64,000 bases of DNA, from positions 1-64,000 of the forward strand of contig NZ_VFMO01000001.1 in assembly GCF_006715095.1 (NCBI RefSeq), in the 5' to 3' direction. The notes beneath the pieces were generated by a model, which saw only the letters and a list, made by a program, of their open reading frames with translations, did not search any database and was not told the origin of the DNA. This document shows positions 36,725 through 46,173 of the stretch, one piece after another. Source of the DNA: Yimella lutea. Lineage in GTDB: Bacteria; Actinomycetota; Actinomycetes; Actinomycetales; Dermatophilaceae. Position 1 is the stretch's first letter. Each line of letters opens with the position of its first letter. Made by a program: the position numbers and the translations under genes.

Positions 36725-37003
36725 TTGGGCAAAGAGGCCGTCGTGACGGACAAGGAGATCAACGGATTCATCGCCAACCGCATCCTCGACGCCATCCGGG
36801 ACGAGGCCCTGTTCCTGCTCGGGGGCGGTTATGCGTCGATCACCGACATCGCCGCCGCCTGCCGTACCGCGCTCGGCCACCCGAGGGGCCCGTTCGAGCT
36901 GCAGGACATGAGCGGCGTCCCGTTCCGGATCGAGGATTCCAGCCCGCAGATCTGTCAGACCCTCGCCGACTGGGCCGAGCGCTTCGCCCAAGGCAGCGCG
37001 TGA
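36725..37003 (+). pseudogene. 3-hydroxyacyl-CoA dehydrogenase C-terminal fragment
   Basis: The frame encodes LGKEAVVTDKEINGFIANRI, then EALFLLGGGYASITDIAAAC and LGHPRGPFELQDMSGV. These are the hinge and C-terminal domain of 3-hydroxyacyl-CoA dehydrogenases. The whole N-terminal NAD-binding Rossmann domain (~180 residues) is absent. Homology starts upstream of the first good start codon (GTG 36743), which argues for truncation rather than a designed single-domain protein. Neighbouring acyl-CoA dehydrogenase genes suggest it was part of a beta-oxidation locus. Without its NAD domain it cannot catalyse the dehydrogenase step. Confidence 0.6.
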
Positions 37004-37006
37004 GTC

Positions 37007-38185
37007 TCAGCGGAAGGCCGCGACACCGGTCAGCGCCTGACCGATCATCAGCTGGTGCACCTCTGAGGTGCCCTCGTAGGTGAGCACCGATTCCAGGTTG
37101 TTGGCGTGGCGCAGGACCGGGTACTCGAGCGTGATTCCGTTGGCCCCCAGCAGGGTTCGGCACTCCCGAGCGATCTGAATGGCTTCCCGGACGTTGTTGA
37201 GCTTGCCGAGGCTGATCTGCTCGGGGCGCACACCGCCGTTGTCCTTCAGCGAACCGAGGTGCAGCGCGAGCAGCATCGCCTTGCCCCATTCGAGCGTCAT
37301 GTCGGCGAGCTTGGTCTGGGTGATCTGGTAGCCGGCGAGCGGCTTGTCGAAGATCTCGCGGTCGCCGACGTAGGAGATCGCCGCTTCGATGCAGTCACGC
37401 GCGGCACCGACCGCGCCGAACACGATGCCGAATCGAGCCTCGTTCAGACACGACAGCGGACCGGACAGACCTGCTGCTTCGGGCAACATCGCCGAGTCAG
37501 GCAGACGCACGTTCTCCAGCACGATCTCACCCGTCACCGATGCACGCAGCGACAGCTTCTTCTTGATCTCCGGAGCGCTGAATCCCGGCGTGTCCGTGGG
37601 CACCACGAAGCCGCGGATCTCCTTGCTCGATTCCCCGGTCTGCGCCCAGACCACGGCGACATCCGCCACCGGTGCGTTCGTGATCCACATCTTCGAGCCG
37701 TTCAACACCCAGTCGTCACCGTCGCGACGGGCCCGCGTCCGCATGCCTGCGGGGTTGGAACCGAAGTCGGGCTCGGTCAACCCGAAGCAACCGATTGCGT
37801 CCCCGGCCGCCATGCGCGGCAGCCACTCCTGCTTCTGCTCCTCGCTGCCGAACCGCCAGATGGCGAACATCGCGAGCGAGCCCTGCACCGACACCAGCGA
37901 CCGAATACCAGAGTCGGCCGCTTCGAGTTCGACGCAGGCCAGGCCGTACGCGGTCGCGGACGTTCCGGCACACCCGTACCCCTCCAGGTGCATGCCGAGC
38001 AGCCCCATCTCCCCGAGCTTCGGCGCGAGTTCCTTGACCGGGACGGTGCCGGCTTCGTACCAGTCCTGCAGGTGCGGGCGAACTTCGGCGTCGAGCAGCT
38101 TGCGGACGGCCGCGGACATGTCACGGTCGTCGGATTCGATCAGCGTGTCGATGCCGAACAACTGCATCGGGCTCTGGGTTGCCAT
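37007..38185 (-). CDS. gcdH: Acyl-CoA dehydrogenase, glutaryl-CoA dehydrogenase type
   Basis: 392 aa. This FAD flavoprotein oxidises and decarboxylates glutaryl-CoA to crotonyl-CoA (lysine/tryptophan degradation). FAD and substrate motifs are GCFGLTEPDFGSNPAGMRT and NGSKMWITNAPVADVAVVWA. The catalytic Glu is in LTYEGTSEVHQLMIGQALTG, and VLRHANNLESVLTYEG is characteristic of GCDH. An Arg at the carboxylate-binding position cannot be verified by eye. ATG at 38185 after GAAAGG. It follows the next acyl-CoA dehydrogenase by 14 nt in one operon. Confidence 0.85.
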   Translation of the reverse strand: MATQSPMQLFGIDTLIESDDRDMSAAVRKLLDAEVRPHLQDWYEAGTVPVKELAPKLGEMGLLGMHLEGYGCAGTSATAYGLACVELEAADSGIRSLVSVQGSLAMFAIWRFGSEEQKQEWLPRMAAGDAIGCFGLTEPDFGSNPAGMRTRARRDGDDWVLNGSKMWITNAPVADVAVVWAQTGESSKEIRGFVVPTDTPGFSAPEIKKKLSLRASVTGEIVLENVRLPDSAMLPEAAGLSGPLSCLNEARFGIVFGAVGAARDCIEAAISYVGDREIFDKPLAGYQITQTKLADMTLEWGKAMLLALHLGSLKDNGGVRPEQISLGKLNNVREAIQIARECRTLLGANGITLEYPVLRHANNLESVLTYEGTSEVHQLMIGQALTGVAAFR

Positions 38186-38199
38186 GGGGGTGGGACCTT

Positions 38200-39357
38200 T
38201 CAGCTGGTGAATGCGTTGATGCCGGTCTCGGCGCGGCCGATGAGCAGTTTCTGGATCTGGGAAGTGCCTTCGTAGAGCGTCATCACGCGGGCGTCCCGCA
38301 GGTACTTCTGCACGGGGTACTCGTCGATGTAGCCGTAGCCACCGAACGCCTGGATGGCGAGATTGGCCGACTTCACGGCCGTCTCGGACGCGAACAGCTT
38401 CGCCTTCGAGGCTTCCACCTTGAAGGGTTCGCCCTTCTCCAACAGGTCGGCCGCGCGCCAGGTCAGCAGGCGGGCCGCATCGGTGTCGACGCTGATGTCG
38501 GCGATCATCTCCTGCACCAGTTGGTAGGAGGCGATGACCTTGCCGAACTGCTTGCGCTCGGTCGTGTAGTTCACGACCTCGTCGAGGCAGCCGGCCGCGA
38601 TTCCGACACACCCGGCAGCGACCGAGACCCGACCCTTGTCCAGGGCCGACATCGCGATCGACATTCCCTTGCCCTCGTCACCCAGCCGGGCGGAGGAGGG
38701 CACCCGTACCTCGTCCAGGAAGATCTCCGCGGTCGCCTGACCGCGCAGACCGAGCTTGCCCTTGATCTCGCGGCGCTCGAATCCGGGCGAATTCGTCGGC
38801 ACCAGGAAGGCACTGATGCCCTTCGGCCCGTCCGGGCTGGTGCGCGCGAACACGAGGCAGACGTCCGCCCAGGTGCCGTTGGTGATGAAGATCTTCTGTC
38901 CGCGCAGCAGGTAGTCGTCGCCGTCCTTGACCGCCTTCGTCTTCAGCGAGCCGGGGTCGGACCCGTTGTCGGGTTCGGTCAGTCCGAAGCAGCCGATCGA
39001 TTCACCGGTGACGATGCGGCGCAGCCAGTGCTGCTTCTGCTCCTCGGTGCCGTAATCGAGAATCGGCTTGCCGCACAATCCCATCGACACCGACACGAGT
39101 CCACGCACGGACGAGTCAGCACGACCGAGTTCCTCCATGCCCAGGCAGTAGGTGATCCAGTCGCCGCCGATGCCGCCGTACTCCTCCGGGACGGTCAGCC
39201 CGAGGAAGCCGATCTCCGCGAGCTTGGGCACCAGAGCGAGATCGATCGACTCGGCGCGGTCCCAGTCACGCCGGTAGGGCAGGACCTCCTTGGCGAGGAA
39301 CTCACGGGCCACCTGCTGGAAGCCACGCTGTTCGTCGTCGAGGGTCAGATCCACCAT
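38200..39357 (-). CDS. Acyl-CoA dehydrogenase (short/medium-chain type)
   Basis: 385 aa. FAD-dependent alpha,beta-dehydrogenation of acyl-CoA. N-terminal VDLTLDDEQRGFQQVAREF, GCFGLTEPDNGSDPGSLKT, FITNGTWADVCLVFART, and FGGYGYIDEYPVQKYLRDAR followed by the catalytic Glu in MTLYEGTSQIQKLLIGR. These fit butyryl/isobutyryl-type enzymes. The ATG at 39357 gives the usual N-terminus; the frame extends further upstream without homology. First gene of a two-gene operon with gcdH, divergent from the ATPase gene. Confidence 0.88.
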   Translation of the reverse strand: MVDLTLDDEQRGFQQVAREFLAKEVLPYRRDWDRAESIDLALVPKLAEIGFLGLTVPEEYGGIGGDWITYCLGMEELGRADSSVRGLVSVSMGLCGKPILDYGTEEQKQHWLRRIVTGESIGCFGLTEPDNGSDPGSLKTKAVKDGDDYLLRGQKIFITNGTWADVCLVFARTSPDGPKGISAFLVPTNSPGFERREIKGKLGLRGQATAEIFLDEVRVPSSARLGDEGKGMSIAMSALDKGRVSVAAGCVGIAAGCLDEVVNYTTERKQFGKVIASYQLVQEMIADISVDTDAARLLTWRAADLLEKGEPFKVEASKAKLFASETAVKSANLAIQAFGGYGYIDEYPVQKYLRDARVMTLYEGTSQIQKLLIGRAETGINAFTS

Positions 39358-39489
39358 CACGTCCCGCTCTCTGAGAACCACCCGGGCAATGTCTGGATCC
39401 TGCCACCTCAAGGGATGAAAACGGCCGTGGCGTCTCGCCCATTGTCCGGACACTCACGACCGAACCGGTCCACGACGTAGCGTGAGGGG

Positions 39490-40878
39490 GTGACCGAGGC
39501 ACCCACCATCAGCACCGTCGGCGAACTTCGCGCGAGCGGCCATCAGCACAAGCACATCCGCGAAGAGATCCGCGACAATCTGCTCGCGGCCCTCGCCGCG
39601 GGACGCAACCCGTGGCCGGGCCTGCACGGCCTGGACGACACCGTCGTCCCCCAGTTGGAACGGGCACTGATCGCCGGCCATGACGTCGTCCTGTTGGGCG
39701 AACGTGGCCAGGGCAAGACCCGCATCCTGCGTACTCTCGCCGGGCTCCTGGATGAGTGGACGCCGGTGATCGAGGGGTCCGAACTGGGTGAGCACCCGTA
39801 CGACCCGATCACCCACGCGTCCAAGCAGCGTGCCGAGAAACTCGGTGACGACCTACCGATCACCTGGCGGCATCGCGCCGAGCGGTATTCGGAGAAGCTT
39901 GCAACCCCCGACACCTCGGTGGCCGACCTGATCGGTGACGTCGATCCGATGAAGGTCGCCGAGGGGCGCAGTCTGGGCGACCCGGAGACGATCCACTTCG
40001 GCCTGATCCCCCGCTCGCACCGCGGCATTGTCGCGATCAACGAACTGCCCGACCTCGCCGAGCGCATCCAGGTCGCGATGCTCAACGTGATGGAGGAGCG
40101 AGACATCCAGATCCGTGGCTACCTGCTGCGGCTGCCGCTGGACGTGCTGGTCGTCGCGAGCGCCAACCCGGAGGACTACACCAATCGCGGGCGCATCATC
40201 ACTCCGCTCAAGGACCGCTTCGGCGCGGAGATCCGCACCCATTACCCGGTCGAGCTCGACGACGAGGTGGCCGTCATTCGGCAGGAGGCACATCTGGTCG
40301 CCACCGTGCCGGACGCACTTGTCGAAATCCTGGCCCGCTTCACCCGTGCCCTGCGTGAGTCGTCGTCCGTCGACCAACGCTCCGGTGTCTCGGCCCGCTT
40401 CTCGATCGCAGGGGCGGAGACCATCGCGGCAGCTGCGCTGCACCGCAGGGTGATTCGTGGCGAGGACGACGCCGTGGCTCGCGTGGTCGATCTGGAGACA
40501 GCGGTCGACGTGCTCGGCGGAAAGGTGGAGTTCGAGGTCGGCGAAGAGGGACGCGAACGCGCGGTGCTCGACCACCTGCTGCGTACCTCGACAGCCGACA
40601 CCGTGCGCCACCTCTTCAAGGGACTCGACCTGGCTCCACTTGTGGACGCGTTCGAGAACGGCTCGATGGTCACGACCGGTGAGCGGGTGACGGCCAAGGA
40701 CTTCATCGACGGACTTCCCTCGCTCGCCGGATCGACGGTCTACGACGACATCGCCGAGCGGGTCGGTGCGACGACGGACGGCGAACGTGCCTGCGCGATC
40801 GAGCTCGCACTGGAAGGCCTGTACCTGATCCGCAAGGTGGGCAAGCAGTCCGGCGACGGCGAAACCATCTACGGCTGA
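39490..40878 (+). CDS. MoxR/ChlI-type AAA+ ATPase
   Basis: 462 aa from a GTG start. Walker A is VVLLGERGQGKTRILRTLAG (GERGQGKT). It has a long insertion (ERYSEKLATPDTSVADLIGD) and then HRGIVAINELPDLAERIQVA (Walker B-like). DVLVVASANPEDYTNRGRII is the sensor region of Mg-chelatase-I-like and MoxR ATPases. Such ATPases work with VWA-domain partners to insert metals or remodel proteins. The next gene, 11 nt away, is the VWA partner. Confidence 0.88.
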   Translation: MTEAPTISTVGELRASGHQHKHIREEIRDNLLAALAAGRNPWPGLHGLDDTVVPQLERALIAGHDVVLLGERGQGKTRILRTLAGLLDEWTPVIEGSELGEHPYDPITHASKQRAEKLGDDLPITWRHRAERYSEKLATPDTSVADLIGDVDPMKVAEGRSLGDPETIHFGLIPRSHRGIVAINELPDLAERIQVAMLNVMEERDIQIRGYLLRLPLDVLVVASANPEDYTNRGRIITPLKDRFGAEIRTHYPVELDDEVAVIRQEAHLVATVPDALVEILARFTRALRESSSVDQRSGVSARFSIAGAETIAAAALHRRVIRGEDDAVARVVDLETAVDVLGGKVEFEVGEEGRERAVLDHLLRTSTADTVRHLFKGLDLAPLVDAFENGSMVTTGERVTAKDFIDGLPSLAGSTVYDDIAERVGATTDGERACAIELALEGLYLIRKVGKQSGDGETIYG

Positions 40879-40889
40879 ACGGAATTCGA

Positions 40890-42893
40890 ATGACCCATCG
40901 CTCCCGTTACGGGAAGTACACCGGCGGACCCGATCCGCTGGCTCCTCCCGTCGACCTCGCCGACGCACTCGCCGCGATCGGTGAGGACGTCATGGCCGGG
41001 TACTCCTCGGAGCAGGCGATGCGCGAGTACCTGCGACGCGGCAGCGAGCAACAGCGCGGGCTCGATCAGTTGATGCAGCAGGTGTCCAAGCGACGCGAGG
41101 AGATCCTGGCGCGCAGCAACCTCGGCGGCACACTGAAGCAGGTCAGGGAGCTTTTGGACAAGGCGGTGCTGGAGGAGCGAAAGCGGCTGGCTCGCGACCT
41201 CGACGACGATGCCCGGTTCGCCGAGATGCGGATCGAGAACCTCCCGCCGTCTCCCGCGCAGGCCGTCACCGAGTTGGCCGACTACCCGTGGCGGTCGGCC
41301 GACGCGCGCGAGCACTACGAGCAGATCAAGGACCTGCTGGGTCGGGAACTGCTCGACCAGCGGTTCGCGGGTATGAAGCGGGCCTTGGAGTCCGCGACCG
41401 ATGAGGATCGAGCCGCGGTCACCGAGATGCTGCGCGATCTGAACGAGCTGCTGGCGAAGAAGGCAGCCGGGCAGGACGTGGACGAGGCGTTCGAGCAGTT
41501 CATGGACAAGCACGGCGACTTCTTCCCCGAGAACCCGCAGAATCTCGACGAACTCCTCGACGCGATGGCAGCCCGTGCTGCGGCCGCGCAGCGAATGATG
41601 AACTCGATGACCCCCGAGCAGCGTGAGGAACTCATGCAGTTGGCCGGGCAGGCGTTCGGATCACCGGAGCTGATGGAGCAACTCGCGCAGCTCGACTCCC
41701 AGCTGCAGTCACTGCGTCCGGGCGAGGACTGGGGCGGTTCGGAGGAGTTCGGCGGCGAGGAAGGACTCGGTCTGGGCGACGGCACCGGCGCGCTGCAGGA
41801 GCTCGCCCAACTCGACGACCTCGTCCAACAACTCGACCAGGACCGGCCGGGAGCCCGGATGGACGACATCGATCTGGACGCCGTCTCCAAGCTGCTCGGC
41901 CCGGAAGCGGCGCTCGACGCACGCACGCTCGCCGACCTCGAGCGCGAACTGCGCGACACCGGATACCTGACCAAGGGGTCGGATGGCGCACTTCGCTTGT
42001 CCCCCAAGGCGATGCGGCAGCTCGGCAAGACGCTCCTGCGGGATGTCGCCGACCGGATGTCCGGTCGCTCCGGGTCGCGGGACATGCGTCGATCGGGTGC
42101 CGCGGGCGAACTGACCGGCGCCTCGAAGCAGTGGGAGTTCGGGGATACCCAGAGCTGGGACGTCACCCGCACCATCACCAACGCCGTCCAGCGCAAGGCT
42201 GCGGACGGTCGGCGGGACGGACGCGTCCGGATCGAGATGGGCGATGTCGAGGTGGTCGAGACCGAGGCGCGCACCCAGGCCGCGGTGGCTCTGCTGGTCG
42301 ACACCTCGTACTCGATGATCCGCGCCGGTCGATGGGTGCCGATGAAGCGCACTGCTCTCGCGCTGCACCAGCTGATCTCGACACGCTTCCGCGGAGATCA
42401 CCTGCAGCTCATCGGTTTCGGCCGGAACGCCGAGGTCATGGGCATCGAGGAACTCACCGCGTTGTCGGGCATGCAGTACAAGGGGACGAACCTGCACCAC
42501 GGGCTGCTGCTGGCCAATCGCTTCTTCCGCAAGCACCCGTCCGCACAGCCGGTGCTGCTGATCGTCACCGACGGCGAGCCGACTGCGCACCTCGAACGCG
42601 ACGGACAGTCCTTCTTCGACTACCCGCCGCACCCGTTCACGCTCGCGGTCACCATCCGCGAGTTGGAGACCGCCGGACGGATGGGCGCGCAGACCACCTT
42701 CTTCCAACTCGGCGACGAGCCGTCGCTCGGACGCTTCCTCGTCGAACTCGCCAAGCGGGTCGACGGCCGCGTGGTCACCCCCGATCTCGACGATCTGGGC
42801 AGTGCCGTCGTTGGTTCCTTCCTCGGCTCGCGCACCGACCTGCCGCACGATCTGTACAGCGAGTTCGGCATGGGCCGCGGTTGGTGGGCTTAG
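40890..42893 (+). CDS. VWA-domain partner of the MoxR-type ATPase
   Basis: 667 aa. The first ~420 residues are helical and acidic (MREYLRRGSEQQRGLDQLM, PEQREELMQLAGQAFGSPEL). The C-terminal von Willebrand A domain (about 455-640) has an intact MIDAS: LLVDTSYSMIRAGRW (DxSxS), TALSGMQYKGTNLHHGL (Thr) and LLIVTDGEPTAHL (Asp). No signal peptide is visible, so it is cytosolic. It resembles the ChlD-like half of bacterial MoxR-VWA pairs. Client unknown. Confidence 0.88.
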   Translation: MTHRSRYGKYTGGPDPLAPPVDLADALAAIGEDVMAGYSSEQAMREYLRRGSEQQRGLDQLMQQVSKRREEILARSNLGGTLKQVRELLDKAVLEERKRLARDLDDDARFAEMRIENLPPSPAQAVTELADYPWRSADAREHYEQIKDLLGRELLDQRFAGMKRALESATDEDRAAVTEMLRDLNELLAKKAAGQDVDEAFEQFMDKHGDFFPENPQNLDELLDAMAARAAAAQRMMNSMTPEQREELMQLAGQAFGSPELMEQLAQLDSQLQSLRPGEDWGGSEEFGGEEGLGLGDGTGALQELAQLDDLVQQLDQDRPGARMDDIDLDAVSKLLGPEAALDARTLADLERELRDTGYLTKGSDGALRLSPKAMRQLGKTLLRDVADRMSGRSGSRDMRRSGAAGELTGASKQWEFGDTQSWDVTRTITNAVQRKAADGRRDGRVRIEMGDVEVVETEARTQAAVALLVDTSYSMIRAGRWVPMKRTALALHQLISTRFRGDHLQLIGFGRNAEVMGIEELTALSGMQYKGTNLHHGLLLANRFFRKHPSAQPVLLIVTDGEPTAHLERDGQSFFDYPPHPFTLAVTIRELETAGRMGAQTTFFQLGDEPSLGRFLVELAKRVDGRVVTPDLDDLGSAVVGSFLGSRTDLPHDLYSEFGMGRGWWA

Positions 42894-42928
42894 CCCAACC
42901 GGCACCCCTTACCGGACGTCGACACAGC

Positions 42929-42953
42929 GACCCCTCTCGCTCGGAAAGGGGTC
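42929..42953 (+). terminator. Candidate weak terminator after the VWA gene
   Basis: GACCCCT pairs with AGGGGTC across an 11-nt loop, 35 nt after the stop. The 7-bp stem has no T-run. Confidence 0.35.
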
Positions 42954-43021
42954 CCACATGAACACCCCCGCACTGCGCCGCGCTGCCGCCTCATCGCTGT
43001 CGGCACGGTGGCCGGCCGCAC

Positions 43022-43158
43022 CACCTCATTCCCGACCTCGACCCGCGGTACGGGTACGTTGACGTCACCCTGACCAGCCACGACGCCGGCGGCGTGACCG
43101 ATCGCGATGCTCAGCCTTGGCGGTCATATCAGCGGTTTCGCAGCGGCTGCCGGCCTGT
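43022..43158 (+). pseudogene. Pterin-4a-carbinolamine dehydratase-like remnant
   Basis: One frame reads HLIPDLDPRYGYVDVTLTSH and DAGGVTDRD (to 43108). A second frame continues with LSLGGHISGFAAAAGLS. In pterin carbinolamine dehydratases the conserved core is a HP-x-(D/W)...Y...V-x-(V/L)-x-L-x-(T/S)HDxGG(L/V)T-x-x-D followed by LA-x-x-I, so both halves match across a frameshift. The N-terminal half is gone. In the adjoining 43159-43283 I see nothing else recognisable. Confidence 0.45.
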
Positions 43159-43283
43159 CGCTGCTCAATCAGAACTTGATCCACGCCGCTGCTCTGCACC
43201 GTTCGGGCGAGCGAAATTCCGAAGCGCGTGATCAAGCGTCGACCGGACGCGAGGCCACACCCGCTCGAACCACGGAGGCTGTC

Positions 43284-43877
43284 TCAGGATCCGGTGCCGG
43301 CTGCCAGGCTTCCGGCTCGCGCAGCGAGCCACTCGTCTCTGAGCGCGCCGTAGGTGTAGCCGTCGACCCATCCCAGTTCGGCGTGCCAGGAGTCCCCTCG
43401 CCCGTGCTGCTCGCGCCGCAGACCGGTCTTCTCCAGGATACGTACCGAAGCGAAGTTGTCCGCGAAGCAGCCGGCCGTCACTCGTCGCAGTTCGAGGTGC
43501 ACAAACGCAGCCTCGACCAGGCCGCGGGCAACGGCTGATCCCACACCGCGACCTTCGTACCCCGGGCGGACGATGTATCCGATGCACGCGTCGGTCCCGC
43601 GAGGCTTGCCGGGCTGGCCCGCTCCGTCCTCGACCTCAAGGAATCCGACCCCAGCAAGCTCACCGTCGACCTCGGCGACGCAGGAGAAGTCCGTCTGGCT
43701 GGACGCAACGGCGAGCCAGCTTCGGCGTAGCTCGTCAAGGGTCTGGTGGGTGACGATCATCCACCGGTTGACTTCGGGCAGGTTGCGGAAGCTCGCGATG
43801 ACCTCGATGTCTGCGTCTTGGGGATCGCGCAGCAACACACCGTTGATGGTCTTGGGCCAAGGACGAAGGGGAGGCAC
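43284..43877 (-). CDS. GNAT N-acetyltransferase (RimJ/RimL type)
   Basis: 197 aa from a GTG at 43877. The domain starts NGVLLRDPQDADIEVIASF and RNLPEVNRWMI. The acetyl-CoA loop is IGYIVRPGYEGRGVGSAVAR, followed by LRRVTAGCFADNFASVRILE and KTGLRREQHGRGD, typical of RimL-like enzymes acting on small molecules or protein N-termini. An upstream in-frame ATG at 43970 is possible but adds residues without homology. Substrate unknown. Confidence 0.82.
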   Translation of the reverse strand: MPPLRPWPKTINGVLLRDPQDADIEVIASFRNLPEVNRWMIVTHQTLDELRRSWLAVASSQTDFSCVAEVDGELAGVGFLEVEDGAGQPGKPRGTDACIGYIVRPGYEGRGVGSAVARGLVEAAFVHLELRRVTAGCFADNFASVRILEKTGLRREQHGRGDSWHAELGWVDGYTYGALRDEWLAARAGSLAAGTGS

Positions 43878-44008
43878 CCGCTGACACTCACAGCCGTAAC
43901 GTCGATCGTCAAACGACTTTCCCGCTGTCGCCGACGCACGATGCTGTCCTCGTGTTGAGCGGAGCGTCATGTAGCCGCGCTTTGTGCGTGCGACGGCAGG
44001 GCTCGTTG

Positions 44009-45472
44009 TCAGCCGGTGTTGTGGAATTCGATCCAGTGCAGGTTGAGGGGTTCCCAGGATTGTCGTTCGTACGGTTTCGCCGGCTCTGCTGGCTTGGAGT
44101 ACGTGCCGGGTGGGGTTGCTGGGTCGGGTGGTCGGTAGCCGAAGCGGTCGCCGTACCGGTCGTGGAACGTGAAGAACCCTGGTGCCATCGTGGTGATGGT
44201 GAAGTCGCCGGCGTGTAACCGGTCGTGGTGGAAGGGGCAGAGGCTGATCAGGTTGCCCAGGTCGGTGTTGCCACCTTTGGCCCAGTGGATGACGTGGTGG
44301 ACCTCGACGTACCGGTGGGTTCCGCACCCTGGGAACCGGCAGCCGTGGTCCCGGTCGTGCACGAGGCGGAGGGTGCGGCGCGGGACGATGCGTTGGGTGC
44401 GTCCGACGTCGACGGGGAACCCGTTCTTCTCGATGATCGGCACGATCAGCCCGTCACAGGAGAGTTTCTCGCGGAGTGCGGGTGGGAGGGCTCCGGCACC
44501 GCCCGACCAGCCGTGTCCGTGGGCGTCGAGGTGGAACAGCACCCGGTAGGTGTCCGCCCGACCCGACACCCCCTGAGTGCCGGCGTGGAGGGAGTGGAGC
44601 ATGGCTTCGAGGAACGCGTCCGCCAGAGTGATCCGTGGTTTCCCAGCCGCGTCCAAACCTTCACCCGAGTCGGCACCGAGGTGGGTGCCGCCGAACGCGG
44701 CCGGAATCCGTTGAGCCGTGGTGTCTTGGTCGGACTCGATTGCGGGGTCCTGGCCGCAGTCCTGATCGCAGTTGTTGTCGCCATCACTGTCGGTGTGGCG
44801 GGTTTGCTGGAACAGCGCGTTCTTGGCTTCGTTCAACACTTGCTCGAGGAGTTCGCCCTGGTCGACGGGTCCGTCGAACTCCAAGTGGTAGCGGCCTTTG
44901 TCGAACCAGGACCGTAACTGCGCCGGACGGGTGGACGGGTCGGGTTCGGGCACCTCGTCCTCGTCCACATCGTCGTCCAAGTTGTCGTCGGTGTCATCAG
45001 CGGGGAAGGGGTATTTCGCGACGGCCCGTCGGAGTTGGCCGACGTCGCAGTGTGGTGCGAGGCGGGTGACATCTTCGTCGAATCCGGCCGGGACATGACG
45101 GGCGATGACCGCCAGTTGGTGGAACGTGATCTCGGTGCGTTCGAACGCGGCGATCGCGTGCGGGAGTTCGTTCGCGCGGGAGGCGATGCGGACGATGTCG
45201 GTTGCGGCGGCGCGGGAGACGCCGGCGAAGCAGGTCAACCAGTGCTCGGGCGAGCGGATCCCGGAGACAGCCCAGTGCTGTTCGGTGAGGGATTCGCGCA
45301 TCACGGTGATGAGGTCGGCGTACGCGCCGGTGAGGGCACCTGCGGCGCGTTCCAGGTCGTACCTGGCCACGTACGCGGGGTCGTACTCGGCCGGGTTGTC
45401 GAGCACAGCCTTCGACGAAAACGGTTCGGGTTCAACCGTTTCCGTGGCGCCGACTGCTTCGTTCGCCCTCAT
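44009..45472 (-). CDS. DUF222 / HNH endonuclease domain protein
   Basis: 487 aa. The N-terminal DUF222 region (roughly 40-330) includes RSPEHWLTCFAGVSRAAATD and AVIARHVPAGFDEDVTRLAP. A long acidic insert follows (DDNLDDDVDEDEVPEPDP). The C-terminal HNH nuclease motif is GCRFPGCGTHRYVEVHHVIH, then WAKGGNTDLGNLISLCPFHH and DRLH. These proteins occur in many paralogues per actinobacterial genome (13E12-repeat family) and are suspected mobile elements; target unknown. The ATG at 45472 is chosen; the frame is open upstream but without the domain. Confidence 0.85.
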   Translation of the reverse strand: MRANEAVGATETVEPEPFSSKAVLDNPAEYDPAYVARYDLERAAGALTGAYADLITVMRESLTEQHWAVSGIRSPEHWLTCFAGVSRAAATDIVRIASRANELPHAIAAFERTEITFHQLAVIARHVPAGFDEDVTRLAPHCDVGQLRRAVAKYPFPADDTDDNLDDDVDEDEVPEPDPSTRPAQLRSWFDKGRYHLEFDGPVDQGELLEQVLNEAKNALFQQTRHTDSDGDNNCDQDCGQDPAIESDQDTTAQRIPAAFGGTHLGADSGEGLDAAGKPRITLADAFLEAMLHSLHAGTQGVSGRADTYRVLFHLDAHGHGWSGGAGALPPALREKLSCDGLIVPIIEKNGFPVDVGRTQRIVPRRTLRLVHDRDHGCRFPGCGTHRYVEVHHVIHWAKGGNTDLGNLISLCPFHHDRLHAGDFTITTMAPGFFTFHDRYGDRFGYRPPDPATPPGTYSKPAEPAKPYERQSWEPLNLHWIEFHNTG

Positions 45473-45588
45473 ACGAATAGTCAACCATCGAGCACTGACA
45501 ACCACCGTGTGGTCACGTTTGCGTCGAGGGTTCGGGGTGGTTTCGGCACCGAGGGACTCGTTCCTCATCCGTCGCACTCCTGCTCGGA

Positions 45589-46107
45589 GTGGGCGGTTTT
45601 GTCGTTGCGGCCGACGGCCAGTCGCTCACACCGACGATGAGCGTCCTGCTGGCTGCTCGCGCGATGCGCGGCCTCTGCCGTGATCGCCCTGCGCGGTCTC
45701 GTCGCAGGAGCGTTCGGACTCCTCGGTGCGTTCCTACCGTTGATCCTGAAGACACCCGCGGGTCTGTCGCCCGCCGCGTCTGGCATCACGCTGAGTATCG
45801 CCGGATTGTTCTGGGCGGCTGGGTCCAACATCGCCAGCCGCCGGTACGTCCAGGCCCACAGCACCGAACTCCGGCGCAGCCGAATCGGGCTCGCGCTCAT
45901 CGGAGTCAGCGGCACCGGCGTCCTGGCATACCTGCGCGACACGGCACGTACGCCATAGCACTGACGACCTGGGCGCTGTCGGGCATCGGTATGGGACTCT
46001 CCGTGAACTTACTGACGACGGCGCTGCTCGACCTGGCCCCTGAGTCCTCGCTGCGCTTCCACCAATCTGCTGCGAGCACGGTCGCCCCGCGGCTCAACCA
46101 GCGGTGA
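45589..46107 (+). pseudogene. MFS transporter remnant
   Basis: One frame (45680-45958) gives MIALRGLVAGAFGLLGAFLP, then LILKTPAGLSPAASGITLSI and AGLFWAAGSNIASRR, matching the middle of an MFS drug-efflux protein. After a frameshift near 45945 the other frame continues YAIALTTWALSGIGMGLSVN and LLTTALLDLAPESS, the next two spans. A hydrophobic stretch at the 5' side (LLLGVGGFVVAA) may be another piece. The N-terminal six spans and the C-terminus are missing. Confidence 0.65.
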
Positions 46108-46173
46108 ATCTCGGCTCGACCGTCGGTGACTTCAGCTCGAGCAGCACCGAATTGATTTCACCAGCGAGCAGGA

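Noticed and set aside
42961..43062. A new short gene starting MNTPALRRAAASS
   Set aside because: It runs across the pterin-dehydratase remnant in another frame and ends in Arg/Pro-rich sequence with no plausible fold.
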